A stretch of 50,114 nucleotides of DNA from JABDLF01 sp041609715 (GTDB lineage: Bacteria > Pseudomonadota > Gammaproteobacteria > Steroidobacterales > JABDLF01). The translations under genes and the position numbers were made by a program. Positions 15,312 through 23,345 of the stretch are shown here, one piece after another. Under the pieces are notes generated by a model that had not been told where the DNA came from, did no database searches, and saw nothing but the letters and a program-made list of their open reading frames with translations. Within the stretch, counting starts at the first letter, position 1; each line of letters starts with the position of its first letter. Where the stretch lies: positions 1 to 50,114 of the forward strand of contig JBFIQI010000004.1 in NCBI GenBank assembly GCA_041609715.1. The letters run 5' to 3'.

Positions 15312-15632
15312 ATGGAGCGCAGGCTGAACACACGTCAAAAAGCCGTCACGCGGGTTTATCTCAGGATTCCCGGCGGCCAGCTGCGTCGTTGCAAAACAGC
15401 CAATTTGAGCCCGGCTGGTGTCTTTGTTGAAGCCGATTCCCTGGACCTGCCCCGTGGCCAGCTTGTGGACCTTATCTTTGTGCTGGGCTTGCAGCCCGTC
15501 ATCAAGATCAAGCGCCGCAAAGCCATCGTCGCCCATGTATCCCGGCGCGGCGCGGGCATGACCATCGACAGCCCCGAGCATTTCAGATTTGCCGTTGGCA
15601 GCAGCGTGCGCAAAGACCGGCGCCTGAGCTGA
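15312..15632 (+). CDS. Single-domain PilZ protein (c-di-GMP receptor)
   Basis: 106 residues, one PilZ domain and nothing else. Both nucleotide-binding signatures are present: the N-terminal R4-x-x-x-R8 (ERRLNTR) and NLSPAGVFVE, matching [DN]-x-S-x-x-G. Free-standing PilZ proteins bind cyclic di-GMP and relay the signal to motility, secretion or polysaccharide machinery. The partner is not evident from the neighbours. GGGAG precedes the ATG by about 7 bases. The upstream 163-base gap has a long-range stem (GCGGCT 15232-15237 with AGCCGC 15259-15264), possibly in the leader. Confidence 0.85.
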   Translation: MERRLNTRQKAVTRVYLRIPGGQLRRCKTANLSPAGVFVEADSLDLPRGQLVDLIFVLGLQPVIKIKRRKAIVAHVSRRGAGMTIDSPEHFRFAVGSSVRKDRRLS

Positions 15633-15660
15633 GCCCGCAAATTCACCCCGGGGTCGGGGT

Positions 15661-15870
15661 TTAACTGATCATCAATCCCAGCAGGGTTCCAACCACCGCA
15701 GGCGTTATCAGCCAACGATTGACCACCATGCTGATGGTGGATCGCTGCTGCGCCCGGGCCTGGTGAGCCTCCCATTGCGAGCGAATGACATCAATGGCCC
15801 GCCGTGAACCCGGCCCATGCTCATAGGCCACGACATATTCGATGGAGAGACGTCCAAGTTGAATGGTCAT
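15661..15870 (-). CDS. Hypothetical small membrane protein
   Basis: 69 residues from ATG 15870, preceded by a GGGGG element seven bases upstream. An in-frame GTG/ATG extension to 15972 would add a basic leader with no better start signal. The last 25 residues (VVNRWLITPAVVGTLLGLMIS) form one hydrophobic C-terminal segment, so it may be a tail-anchored inner-membrane protein with a short, charged cytosolic region. No motif is recognised. It converges on the PilZ gene with a 28-base gap. Confidence is moderate because the gene is short and unrelated to anything I know. Confidence 0.5.
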   Translation of the reverse strand: MTIQLGRLSIEYVVAYEHGPGSRRAIDVIRSQWEAHQARAQQRSTISMVVNRWLITPAVVGTLLGLMIS

Positions 15871-16022
15871 GTTTGCTACCCCCAGTGCCAGCGAGCCTCT
15901 CCCTGTGCTCTTTTGCTGAATCCGGCCTTCAGTCTGCGCCGCACTAGCGCCCGGCAAAACCCGGACAAACACCCAAAATCTGACGGGTTTTTACCCACCC
16001 ACCCGTGAAGGAAAACCCCTAA

Positions 16023-16053
16023 GCCGATTCATAACTTCATGAATGCAATCGGC
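16023..16053 (-). terminator. Possible weak terminator/hairpin after cusA
   Basis: GCCGATT at 16023-16029 pairs with AATCGGC at 16047-16053, and ATTCAT/ATGAAT can pair inside. On the minus strand, downstream of cusA, it is followed by GGGGTTTTCC rather than a proper T run, so termination is doubtful. The surrounding 15871-16157 holds no gene that I can support. Confidence 0.3.
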
Positions 16054-16157
16054 AATCCGGGGCTTGCACTGTACTCGGCCGACCTGGGTCTGGTTGCCCG
16101 CAGCTTGTCTGATCCCGCGGGCTGCAGGCGATGGCATGCGGTCTCGGGTCGCCCAGG

Positions 16158-19100
16158 TTAAGTTGCGTCGGCCTGAATCCGGTGTTCCGTCTCACGTCCG
16201 CGCCAGACCAGGAACAGTGCCGGTATAACCACCAATGTCAGGACGGTGGCGCTGACCATGCCTCCCACCATGGGTGCGGCGATGCGCCGCATGACTTCGG
16301 AGCCGGTGCCGCCGCCGAGCATGATGGGTAACAAGCCGGCAATGATGGCTGCCACAGTCATCATGACCGGTCGAACCCGCAAGAGCGCACCGTCAATGAC
16401 GGCCCGCCGTACGTCGTTCGGGGTCAGCGCCCGATTCTCGGACTCTGCTCTGGACTTGTGTAAACGGATAGCCTGGTTGAGGTAAACCAGCATTACCACG
16501 CCAATTTCGACAGCCACACCCGCGAGCGCAATAAAGCCGACCCCGACAGCAACAGACAAGTCGTAATCCAGCAGATACAGGAGCCAGATACCCCCGATCA
16601 GGGCCATCGGCAAGGTGCCCATGATTATCGCCACTTCGGCGAAGCGCCGGAAATTGAGATAAAGCAGAAAGATAATGATGGCAAGCGTGATCGGACCGAC
16701 CAGAGACAAGCGCTCCTTGGCGCGCACCATGTACTCGTACTGGCCTGACCAGGTGAGCGAATAGCCCGCCGGCAAATCCAGCTGGTTTGCGACCGTACGC
16801 TGGGCCTCGGCCACGTAAGAACCGAGATCGCGGCCGGTGATGTCGACATAGCTCCAACCGTTGGGCCTCGCATTCTCACTCTTGATAATCGGCGGACCAT
16901 CAATCACTTTGACATCGGCAACATCGGCCAAGGCGATACGTGCACCCTGGGGCGTAACGATTGGCAAAAGCCGAAGCTGCTCGAGCGAATTGCGCACCCG
17001 CTGCGGATAACGCAGATTGACGGGATAACGCTCGAGCCCTTCGACGGTTTGGGTTACGTTCATGCCACCAATGGCAGTGCGCACGATATCCTGCACATCA
17101 TTGATGTTGAGTCCGTAACGAGCGGCCCGCTGCCGGTCGATATCGACGTCCACGTAGCGGCCGCCGGCAACCCGCTCCGAATACACCGAAGCAGTGCCCG
17201 GCACATCAGCGAGCACGCGTTCCAGGTCTTTGCCAATGCCTTCAATGACAGCCAGATCCGGCCCGGCAACCTTGATGCCAACCGGTGTCTTGATACCGGT
17301 CGCCAACATATCGATACGGGTTTTGATGGGCATGACCCAGGCGTTGGTCAGACCGGGGACCCTGACGATACGATCCAGTTCCTCGCGCAGGCCTTCGGGC
17401 GTCATGCCAGCCCGCCACTCCTCGCGCGGCTTCAGCTGAATCACGGTTTCGATCATGGTCAGGGGTGCCGGATCGGTGGCGGTCTCGGCTCGCCCGATCT
17501 TGCCGAACACGCTCTTCACTTCGGGCACGGTGCGGATCATCTTGTCGGTCTGCTGCAGCAACTCACGGGCCTTGTCGATGGAGACGCCCGGGTAGGTGGT
17601 CGGCATGTACATCAGGTCGCCTTCGTCCAGCGGCGGCATGAATTCCGAGCCCAGCCTGGTTGCCGGCCAAAGGCCAACCACCAATACTAAAAACGCAAGC
17701 ACCAGCGTTGCCTTTGGATAGCGAATCACGCCATGAATCACGGGCCGGTAAACGGCAACCAGCAGCCGGTTAACGGGGTTTTTCCGCTCCGGTATCACGC
17801 GGCCGCGGATGAAGTACCCCATCAGCACCGGGACCAGCGTGATGGACAATCCGGCCGCGGCGGCCATGGCATAAGTCTTTGTAAAGGCGAGGGGCGCAAA
17901 CAAGCGCCCTTCCTGGGCTTCCAGGGTAAATACCGGCAGAAAGCTCAGGGTGATGATGAGCAGAGAGAAAAACAAGGGCGGCCCGACTTCGCTGGCCGCA
18001 TCGCCAATGATGCGCCAGCGGTTTTCATCGGTCAGTGGTTCGTGCTCGATACGTTTGTGCACGTTTTCGATCATTACAATAGCGGCATCCACCATGGCGC
18101 CAATGGCAATGGCGATACCGCCGAGCGACATGATGTTGGCATTCAAACCCTGCAGGTGCATGACAATAAATGCGACGAGGATGCCTACCGGCAAACTCAG
18201 AATTACCACTACCGACGACCGCAAATGGAACAAAAACGCGGCACAAACCAGCGCGACCACCAGGAATTCCTCGATCAACTTGCCCTGCAGAGTAGCCACC
18301 GCGCGCTCGATCAGGGCCGAACGGTCGTAGGTCGTAACGATTTCTACGCCCTCCGGCAGCCCGCGCTCGAGTTCTGTGAGGCGATTCTTGACCGCATCGA
18401 TGGTCTTGGATGCGTTCTCACCCCAGCGCATGACGATCACGCCACCCACCACCTCGCCTTCGCCGTCGAGATCGGCAATACCGCGACGCATTTGCGGGCC
18501 CAGCCGCAACTGGGCAACATCCGCCAGCGTGATGGCGGTTCCGTTCATGTTGATGCCCAGGGGCACCTGCGCCAGGTCGTCCAGACCCTTCAGGTAACCC
18601 GAAGCACGCACCATGTATTCCGCTTCGCCCATCTCAATCACAGAACCGCCTGACTCCTGGTTGCCGGACTGGATTGCTTGCTTGATGCCGGCAAGGGTGA
18701 GGCCGAAAGCACGCAGCTTGTCCGGGTCTACCACCACCTGGTATTGACGCACCATGCCACCAATCGTCGCCACTTCGGCTACGCCGGGCACAGTCTGTAA
18801 TTCATATTTCAGGAACCAGTCCTGCAGCCTGCGGAGCTGAGACAAATCATGCTGGCCGGTTCGGTCGACCAGTGCGTATTCATAAATCCAGCCCACGCCA
18901 GTGGCATCCGGACCCAGTGCGGGTTTGGCATTGTCCGGTAATTGCCCGGTTACCTGACTCAGGTACTCGAGGACCCGCGAGCGCGCCCAATACAGGTCGG
19001 TGCCATCTTCGAATATGACGTACACGTATGAATCACCGAAAAATGAATAGCCTCTCACCGTAACGGCCTTGGGCACCGACAACATTGCGGTAGTGAGAGG

Positions 19101-19301
19101 GTAGGTCACCTGGTCTTCCACCACCTGCGGGGCCTGGCCGGGAAACGAGGTTTTGATGATCACCTGTACGTCGGAAAGATCCGGCAGAGCGTCAACGGGT
19201 ATCTGCTTGACGGAGTAAATACCCCAGGCAACCAGAAATCCCGTTGCCAGCAACACCAGGAAACGATTTTTGATCGACCATCGAATGAGACCGGTGATCA
19301 T
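16158..19301 (-). CDS. cusA: CusA-type copper/silver RND efflux pump
   Basis: 1047 residues, full length for heavy-metal RND pumps (HME-RND). The N-terminal helix is followed by PVDALPDLSDVQVIIKTSFPGQAPQVVEDQVTYPL... (only part quoted), as in CusA. The transmembrane relay region holds GAMVDAAIVMIENVHKR. The segment MPIKTRIDMLATGIKTPVG carries the Met that in CusA takes part in Cu(I)/Ag(I) binding, which favours CusA over the zinc/cobalt pump CzcA. The protein is an inner-membrane proton antiporter that expels metal through the adaptor and outer-membrane channel. Its ATG overlaps the adaptor stop (ATGA), and it ends the operon. The substrate assignment rests on the Met motif and the CusF-like domain in the adaptor. 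Confidence 0.92.
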   Translation of the reverse strand: MITGLIRWSIKNRFLVLLATGFLVAWGIYSVKQIPVDALPDLSDVQVIIKTSFPGQAPQVVEDQVTYPLTTAMLSVPKAVTVRGYSFFGDSYVYVIFEDGTDLYWARSRVLEYLSQVTGQLPDNAKPALGPDATGVGWIYEYALVDRTGQHDLSQLRRLQDWFLKYELQTVPGVAEVATIGGMVRQYQVVVDPDKLRAFGLTLAGIKQAIQSGNQESGGSVIEMGEAEYMVRASGYLKGLDDLAQVPLGINMNGTAITLADVAQLRLGPQMRRGIADLDGEGEVVGGVIVMRWGENASKTIDAVKNRLTELERGLPEGVEIVTTYDRSALIERAVATLQGKLIEEFLVVALVCAAFLFHLRSSVVVILSLPVGILVAFIVMHLQGLNANIMSLGGIAIAIGAMVDAAIVMIENVHKRIEHEPLTDENRWRIIGDAASEVGPPLFFSLLIITLSFLPVFTLEAQEGRLFAPLAFTKTYAMAAAAGLSITLVPVLMGYFIRGRVIPERKNPVNRLLVAVYRPVIHGVIRYPKATLVLAFLVLVVGLWPATRLGSEFMPPLDEGDLMYMPTTYPGVSIDKARELLQQTDKMIRTVPEVKSVFGKIGRAETATDPAPLTMIETVIQLKPREEWRAGMTPEGLREELDRIVRVPGLTNAWVMPIKTRIDMLATGIKTPVGIKVAGPDLAVIEGIGKDLERVLADVPGTASVYSERVAGGRYVDVDIDRQRAARYGLNINDVQDIVRTAIGGMNVTQTVEGLERYPVNLRYPQRVRNSLEQLRLLPIVTPQGARIALADVADVKVIDGPPIIKSENARPNGWSYVDITGRDLGSYVAEAQRTVANQLDLPAGYSLTWSGQYEYMVRAKERLSLVGPITLAIIIFLLYLNFRRFAEVAIIMGTLPMALIGGIWLLYLLDYDLSVAVGVGFIALAGVAVEIGVVMLVYLNQAIRLHKSRAESENRALTPNDVRRAVIDGALLRVRPVMMTVAAIIAGLLPIMLGGGTGSEVMRRIAAPMVGGMVSATVLTLVVIPALFLVWRGRETEHRIQADAT

Positions 19302-20836
19302 TACTGTGTCTCCCCTGTGTGGTGGCTGTGATCCTCGGCTTCGGTAGCGGCAGATCCGGATTGGTGATCGGAACCCCTGGTCGCATGGGCAGACTTGATG
19401 CCCGTGATGACATAGTGATTGTCCGAGTGTTTTTCTATGGTCACTTCGACCTCATCGCCAACGCTCAGGCCCGCCAGCAACTCTGCCGAGGTCACGTCGA
19501 AATTCATGGTCATGGACGGCCATGACCACTCGGCAATGGGCGCGTGCTCGAGTCGCACCGTCGACGCCGCTACGTCCACCCCGCGGACAACCGCCCCGAC
19601 CCGCACCTGCCCTGGCGTCGACCGATGCCCGCCAACTTCCATGCGAGCGAGGGCTGATTCGATGTTCGACTCGGAATCGATAAGGAACTGACCAGATGTC
19701 ACCACCCGATCTCCGGCAGTCAGCCCGGACTGAATTGCAACGCGGCTGCCCGCCTCTATTCCCACCTCCACCGGCTGCGACCGGAATTTGCCATCTGCCT
19801 GTGCCAGCACCACCCGGTTCACGGCGCCGCCACGAATCAGAGATTCCTGCGGTACATGCACCACTGCGTCAGTCGGGGTGCCCTGGATCCGTACCCGGGC
19901 GAACATGTTGGGCCGCAGCGTCATTGCCGGATTGTCGAGGCGCAATCGCACTTTCAGGGTGCGCGTTTTCGGATCAAGCTCCGGGTACACGTAGTCGACG
20001 GTGCCGCGCATCCGCTGGCCCGGCAGATAATCGAGCGTGATTTCCGCGCGCTGGCCCTGCTCTACCCAGGCCGCCTGGCGTTCGAATACTTCCGCCAAGA
20101 CCCAGACGCGATCGAGATTCGCTATCGACATGACAGGAGTTGCCGGCGTGACAAAAATCCCTTCGCGAACATTCAGCCGGGCCACGACGCCATCGGTGGA
20201 TGCGTAGACGCGAGTGCGTCGCTTAACGGTGCGTTCCTTGTCAAGACGCCTGATTTCGCTTGCCGTCATGCCCAGAGCCGCGAGCCGTTCCCGGGAAGCC
20301 GCATGCAGTGCGGGGTTCCGGCTCTTGAGCGCCGCCAGGTATTCCTCCTGCGCATTGACGATCGTAGGTGCATAGAGTTCGAACAGAACCTGGCCGCGCT
20401 GTACCGGTTCACCGCTCGCTTTGATGCTCAGTTTTTCAACCCAGCCTTCCACGCGTGTATTGACTTCGTGCCAGCTATCTTCGTCATAGCCCACGTAACC
20501 AACCGTGTTGATTTGCCGCGACAGGGGACCGTAAGCGACGGTTTCAGTGCGCACACCCAGGTTGCTGACCACAGTGGGATCGATGGCAACAACGGCCGGA
20601 TCCTCGCCGTTTACTTCGTCTGCGTATACCGGCACAAGATCCATACCCATTGGTGACTTACCGGGCTTGTCGCGCCGGTAGTTCGGGTCCATTGGCGCTT
20701 TCCAGTAAAGAATGTCGCGTTCGCTGCCACTGGAAGCGCCGGCCATATCAGCTTCTCCCGGCCACCAGCGGCCCAACCCGAATCCGATGGCCAACAGAAG
20801 CATGATTGCCGGTGCAATCTTCAGAAATGATTTCAT
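19301..20836 (-). CDS. cusB: CusB-type periplasmic adaptor with N-terminal metal-binding and C-terminal CusF-like domains
   Basis: 511 residues. A membrane anchor (residues 7-24) is followed by the heavy-metal-binding motif YWKAPMDPNYRRDKPGKSP and MGMDLVPVY (about 44-71). The middle is the standard membrane-fusion fold: barrel-sandwich and helical hairpin, about 80-390. From about 413 on there is a second, OB-fold metal site identical in pattern to CusF: H431, W439, M442 and M444 (H-x7-W-x2-M-x-M). In E. coli CusF is a separate metallochaperone; here it is fused to the adaptor, followed by a His-rich tail (DHSHHTGETQ). It transfers Cu(I)/Ag(I) to CusA. Overlaps with both neighbours by four bases show one operon. 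Confidence 0.93.
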   Translation of the reverse strand: MKSFLKIAPAIMLLLAIGFGLGRWWPGEADMAGASSGSERDILYWKAPMDPNYRRDKPGKSPMGMDLVPVYADEVNGEDPAVVAIDPTVVSNLGVRTETVAYGPLSRQINTVGYVGYDEDSWHEVNTRVEGWVEKLSIKASGEPVQRGQVLFELYAPTIVNAQEEYLAALKSRNPALHAASRERLAALGMTASEIRRLDKERTVKRRTRVYASTDGVVARLNVREGIFVTPATPVMSIANLDRVWVLAEVFERQAAWVEQGQRAEITLDYLPGQRMRGTVDYVYPELDPKTRTLKVRLRLDNPAMTLRPNMFARVRIQGTPTDAVVHVPQESLIRGGAVNRVVLAQADGKFRSQPVEVGIEAGSRVAIQSGLTAGDRVVTSGQFLIDSESNIESALARMEVGGHRSTPGQVRVGAVVRGVDVAASTVRLEHAPIAEWSWPSMTMNFDVTSAELLAGLSVGDEVEVTIEKHSDNHYVITGIKSAHATRGSDHQSGSAATEAEDHSHHTGETQ

Positions 20837-22137
20837 CTGGAGAACCCTCCGAGATTTGCGAGCACTGCATAGCTTTGTGCCCGTTCAGTTTTCAGGCGGA
20901 CAAGATCCAGCCGCGCATTCAGTTTGTCGATAACGGCACGCATGACGTCGGCGAAATCGCCAGCCTCGCTGCGATAGGCGGCGAGCGCGGCATTCGACTG
21001 ATCCTCTGCTATTACCAGGATCTGCTGTTCATACAGTTCAACGCGGCGCGTGAGTTCGCGCCAGCGCGCAAATTCGGCGTCGAGCTGGCTGTTGAGGCGC
21101 CGTAAAAGTTCTTCCCTGGATTCGGTGGCAGCGCGCCGCTCAGCCAGTGCCGCGGCGAACTTCCGGTCCTGGCGGTTTTCGCGGAAAAACGGCAGATCGA
21201 AGGTGACCGACAGACTTACGAAGTCGGAGCGCGGGCTGCCGTTGGGCAGCAGGCCATCCCGGTAGGCGTAGGCGAGATCTACCGCCCACCCTGGTTTGTA
21301 TTGCTCCTCCGCCAGGCGCACGCCCGCCGCCCGTGCATCGACTTTTGCATTGGCAGCCAGCACGGCCGGGTGATGCGGGATTTCTTTCTTGAGCAGCTGC
21401 AGATCCGGGATGCTCTCCCAGCCAGGCAATTGTTGATCCGTGTTGCGCCAGGCATCCGCTCCGATCCATTGAGACAGCATCGCTTGCGCCCGGCCACGCT
21501 GGCGACTGATGTCCATCAGCCGGTCATCCAGGCGACTCAGCTCGAGTTCTGCCCGCAGAACATCCTGCTGGTCTTTCTTGCCTACTGCATACAGCGACCG
21601 CGTCACGGTCGCCAGGTCTTCGAAGTACGGCCGGGTATCGCTGATGATCGCCTGGGCGCTTTCCCAGTAATAGACATCCAGCCAGCTGGTGCGCGCTGAC
21701 GTCAATACATCCCGCGCACGCGCCTGTGCACTGCGATCCATTTCAGCAGACAGCGATTGAAACTGCCGTGAATTCAGCGACCGGGTCCTGCCCGGCGGAA
21801 AAGTCTGGCGTATACCAAGCTGCGCCTGGGTCATGCCCTCGCTGGTGAACCCACCCGATTCGATGGGATAGTTGGCCAGACCAAGCCTGAGTTTCGGATC
21901 CGGCAATTGCCCGGCGACCACCGCCTCCTCGGCCAGCGCATCGGCCCTCGCAAGGAAGGCTGCCTGGCCTGGCTCATCTGCCAGGGCCAGCGATTCGGCC
22001 TCAGCGAGTGAGAGCGGCGGCGCCCCGGCAAACACAGGCGTAATCAGGACAACGGTCAGTGCGCCCAGCAGCAACTGGATGCGCCAATTCAATACAGGTT
22101 TAAAAGGGCTGGTGCGCCCCCCACGTAGCAACGACAT
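20833..22137 (-). CDS. cusC: TolC-family outer membrane efflux protein (CusC-like)
   Basis: 434 residues. The signal peptide ends near PVFAGAPP. The rest has two long alpha-helical coiled segments typical of the TolC/OEP family (AEAEALALADEPG-type start, EEQYKPGWAVDLAYAYRDG in the middle, LRRLNSQLDAEFARWRELT near the end). It forms the outer-membrane duct of the pump. It lacks the lipobox found in E. coli CusC. A strong AGGAGA sits seven bases before ATG 22137. Its stop overlaps cusB (ATGA). Order is duct, adaptor, pump. Confidence 0.9.
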   Translation of the reverse strand: MSLLRGGRTSPFKPVLNWRIQLLLGALTVVLITPVFAGAPPLSLAEAESLALADEPGQAAFLARADALAEEAVVAGQLPDPKLRLGLANYPIESGGFTSEGMTQAQLGIRQTFPPGRTRSLNSRQFQSLSAEMDRSAQARARDVLTSARTSWLDVYYWESAQAIISDTRPYFEDLATVTRSLYAVGKKDQQDVLRAELELSRLDDRLMDISRQRGRAQAMLSQWIGADAWRNTDQQLPGWESIPDLQLLKKEIPHHPAVLAANAKVDARAAGVRLAEEQYKPGWAVDLAYAYRDGLLPNGSPRSDFVSLSVTFDLPFFRENRQDRKFAAALAERRAATESREELLRRLNSQLDAEFARWRELTRRVELYEQQILVIAEDQSNAALAAYRSEAGDFADVMRAVIDKLNARLDLVRLKTERAQSYAVLANLGGFSR

Positions 22138-22192
22138 AAAAACGATCTCCTTCGAGTGTCACCGACAAAACCGGTTTCGCTAGAAGGGATCG

Positions 22193-22720
22193 TTAATCCA
22201 GATAGACGCAGTAGAGGATGTTGAGTGGGGTGGGTTCGCCCGGGGGCGGACTTCGGGTGCGGGGCCAGCCAGTACAGCGGCTGGGTGGCAATGCCGGAAT
22301 CTTGAACTGGGCGGGAAAAATGACCGTCGGCAATTCGCCCGGCAGGTCCTTGACCGCAAGCTTGAAAGTACGACCATCGTAGTTGAGATCGTTTAATGGA
22401 TTGCAGTCATCCGCACTGGTCACGCACGGCGCCTCTTCCATGGCAGCGTGCCCCGACGGTTCATGGCCCACATGCTGGCTTACGTGCGCCGGTGGGCAAT
22501 GGGGGCAATCATGATCATCATTACTATCGAGGGCCAGCGCGCAAGGCTGCAGAATGAGGTTGAGCCACGCGACGACGAGGCCCGCTGCGGCGCTACGGGC
22601 CGCGCGGCTTCGGCGATGACGAAATGTGGCGAATATCTTCAAATGTCTGTGGCCCTGGCGATTGTCCCAATAAGCTAGCAACCCGGAGCCAGTCGCCCCA
22701 TCGTGGCTTCTACCTATCAT
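22193..22720 (-). CDS. Cys/His-rich periplasmic protein at the head of the Cus operon
   Basis: Up to 175 residues from ATG 22720. A TTG at 22642 (reads L-K-I-F-A-T-F) is the more likely start (149 residues), because it is followed at once by a basic and hydrophobic signal peptide (RRSRAARSAAAGLVVAWLNLIL) and because the best promoter starts transcription near 22722, leaving no room for a ribosome site before 22720. The mature region has a cluster of possible metal ligands (DDHDCPHCPP, HVSQHVGH, HAAMEE, C and DDC). Similar small proteins are often seen next to copper or cobalt/zinc RND genes. Its role is probably periplasmic metal binding, but that is inference. It is 55 bases upstream of cusC. 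Confidence 0.7.
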   Translation of the reverse strand: MIGRSHDGATGSGLLAYWDNRQGHRHLKIFATFRHRRSRAARSAAAGLVVAWLNLILQPCALALDSNDDHDCPHCPPAHVSQHVGHEPSGHAAMEEAPCVTSADDCNPLNDLNYDGRTFKLAVKDLPGELPTVIFPAQFKIPALPPSRCTGWPRTRSPPPGEPTPLNILYCVYLD

Positions 22721-22728
22721 TACCGGTC

Positions 22729-22757
22729 ATTCTGGCCACGGACGCACAGCCAGTCAA
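22729..22757 (-). promoter_or_regulatory. Candidate sigma-70 promoter of the Cus operon
   Basis: On the minus strand TTGACT (22757-22752) and CAGAAT (22734-22729) are separated by exactly 17 bases. Transcription would start at about 22722. The -35 matches the consensus in five of six positions and the -10 in four of six. No copper-regulator box was recognised by eye. Confidence 0.45.
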
Positions 22758-22876
22758 ATGCCGAGATCACATTTAGACATAATCGTTCCACAGATGATGA
22801 GGTTGGGTTGCAGCGCTGATACCAACGGCAACGGTTGCCGTGCGACGGCAGCCTCGCCTCGTGAGGCACAGGTAAA

Positions 22877-22895
22877 TGGCGCGCCCGACAGGATT
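22877..22895 (-). repeat. 19-base copy of the 3' end of tRNA-Arg(CCG), CCA included
   Basis: Identical over 19 bases to 23067-23085, which is the CCA end, acceptor 3' strand and part of the T stem of the tRNA. The copy lies 190 bases downstream of the tRNA in the same orientation. After these 19 bases the sequence differs. A chance match of this length is very unlikely. Confidence 0.85.
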
Positions 22896-23025
22896 GACTC
22901 GAATCGCCTGAGGGCGATTCTCGGGGCGATGCCCCGTCGCCGCGTTGCGGCGACGCCCAAAGTGCTTGATCGCAATTTGTCGAACCGCAGCGCTCTGCGC
23001 TGCTCAGGTTCAATCCTGATCGGGC
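22883..23025. repeat. Hairpin array bounded by inverted T-arm-like sequences
   Basis: The ends, 22883-22897 and 23010-23025, are inverted copies of each other (15 of 16 positions with one extra base) and both resemble the tRNA-Arg T arm/acceptor. Between them are four perfect stems: GAATCGCC/GGCGATTC (22901-22920), CGGGGC/GCCCCG (22922-22936), GTCGCCGC/GCGGCGAC (22936-22954) and GCAGCGC/GCGCTGC with loop TCT (22987-23003). It could be a small non-autonomous element or a structured RNA; there is no transposase frame. Confidence 0.6.
23005..23025 (+). repeat. Inverted, degenerate copy of the tRNA-Arg T arm and acceptor
   Basis: CAGGTTC-AATCCTGATCGGGC on the plus strand aligns with CAGGTTCGAATCCTG-TCGGGC of the tRNA (minus strand) with one missing and one extra base. 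It is in the opposite orientation to the tRNA and abuts the terminator hairpin. Confidence 0.7.
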
Positions 23026-23057
23026 TAAAAAGCAAAAGGTCCCGGATGGGACCTTTT
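23026..23057 (-). terminator. Intrinsic terminator of tRNA-Arg
   Basis: The 10-bp stem AAAAGGTCCC/GGGACCTTTT (23034-23043 with 23048-23057) has a four-base loop and is followed on the minus strand by GCTTTTTA. It lies ten bases past the CCA end of the tRNA. Confidence 0.88.
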
Positions 23058-23066
23058 GGCTTTTTT

Positions 23067-23143
23067 TGGCGCGCCCGACAGGATTCGAACCTGTGACCCC
23101 TGCCTTCGGAGGGCAGTACTCTATCCAGCTGAGCTACGGGCGC
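23067..23143 (-). tRNA. tRNA-Arg (anticodon CCG), CCA encoded
   Basis: 77 bases with a complete cloverleaf on the minus strand. Acceptor GCGCCCG/CGGGCGC, D arm GCTC...GAGT, anticodon stem CTGCC/GGCAG around loop CTCCGAA (anticodon CCG), T arm ACAGG-TTCGAAT-CCTGT, discriminator G and genomic CCA. It closely matches E. coli argX. It decodes CGG arginine codons, common in this GC-rich sequence. A TAGAAT box at 23180-23175 could be a local -10. Pieces of this gene recur on both sides. Confidence 0.97.
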
Positions 23144-23323
23144 TGATGGTGTTGGTGCAGAAACGTGGTCGCTTATTCTAACCGGTCGCGCTCTGCGCGA
23201 CTGCAGTACTCCTCTCGTCGCTACGCTCCTCGAGCCCGGCCACTCGCTCTGTCTAACCGATAGCCTCGTGGCGTTCGGGCGGGCCAAAGCCAAATTATTG
23301 GCTTTGCCTGATTCCGCCCTTAC

Positions 23324-23345
23324 CCAGCTGAGCTACGGGCGCTGA
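23324..23345 (-). pseudogene. 5' fragment of a second tRNA-Arg gene
   Basis: 22 bases identical to 23125-23146: the acceptor 5' strand and D arm start plus three bases of leader. The next two or three bases still resemble the tRNA, then the match ends and a 9-bp hairpin (23285-23306) follows. A nine-base piece of the anticodon arm, GAGTACTGC, recurs further on at 23203-23211. A TACAAT box lies 29 bases upstream, so this may be the original tRNA position, now broken by inserted sequence. Confidence 0.75.

Noticed and set aside
16158..19301. Zinc/cobalt/cadmium specificity (CzcA) for the RND pump
   Set aside because: The Met-containing segment near MPIKTRIDMLATGIK and the CusF-like domain in the adaptor point to copper/silver.
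22754..23293. 179-residue frame on the minus strand
   Set aside because: It runs straight through the tRNA-Arg gene; the piece APVAQLDRVLPSEGRGHRFESC is the well-known spurious translation of a tRNA. The rest is hairpin sequence.
22877..23345. attL/attR of an integrated island at tRNA-Arg
   Set aside because: The duplicated tRNA ends lie within 500 bases of the gene with no integrase or cargo between them. An excised-island scar is possible, but the fragments from the 5' end and the inverted piece do not fit simple integration.
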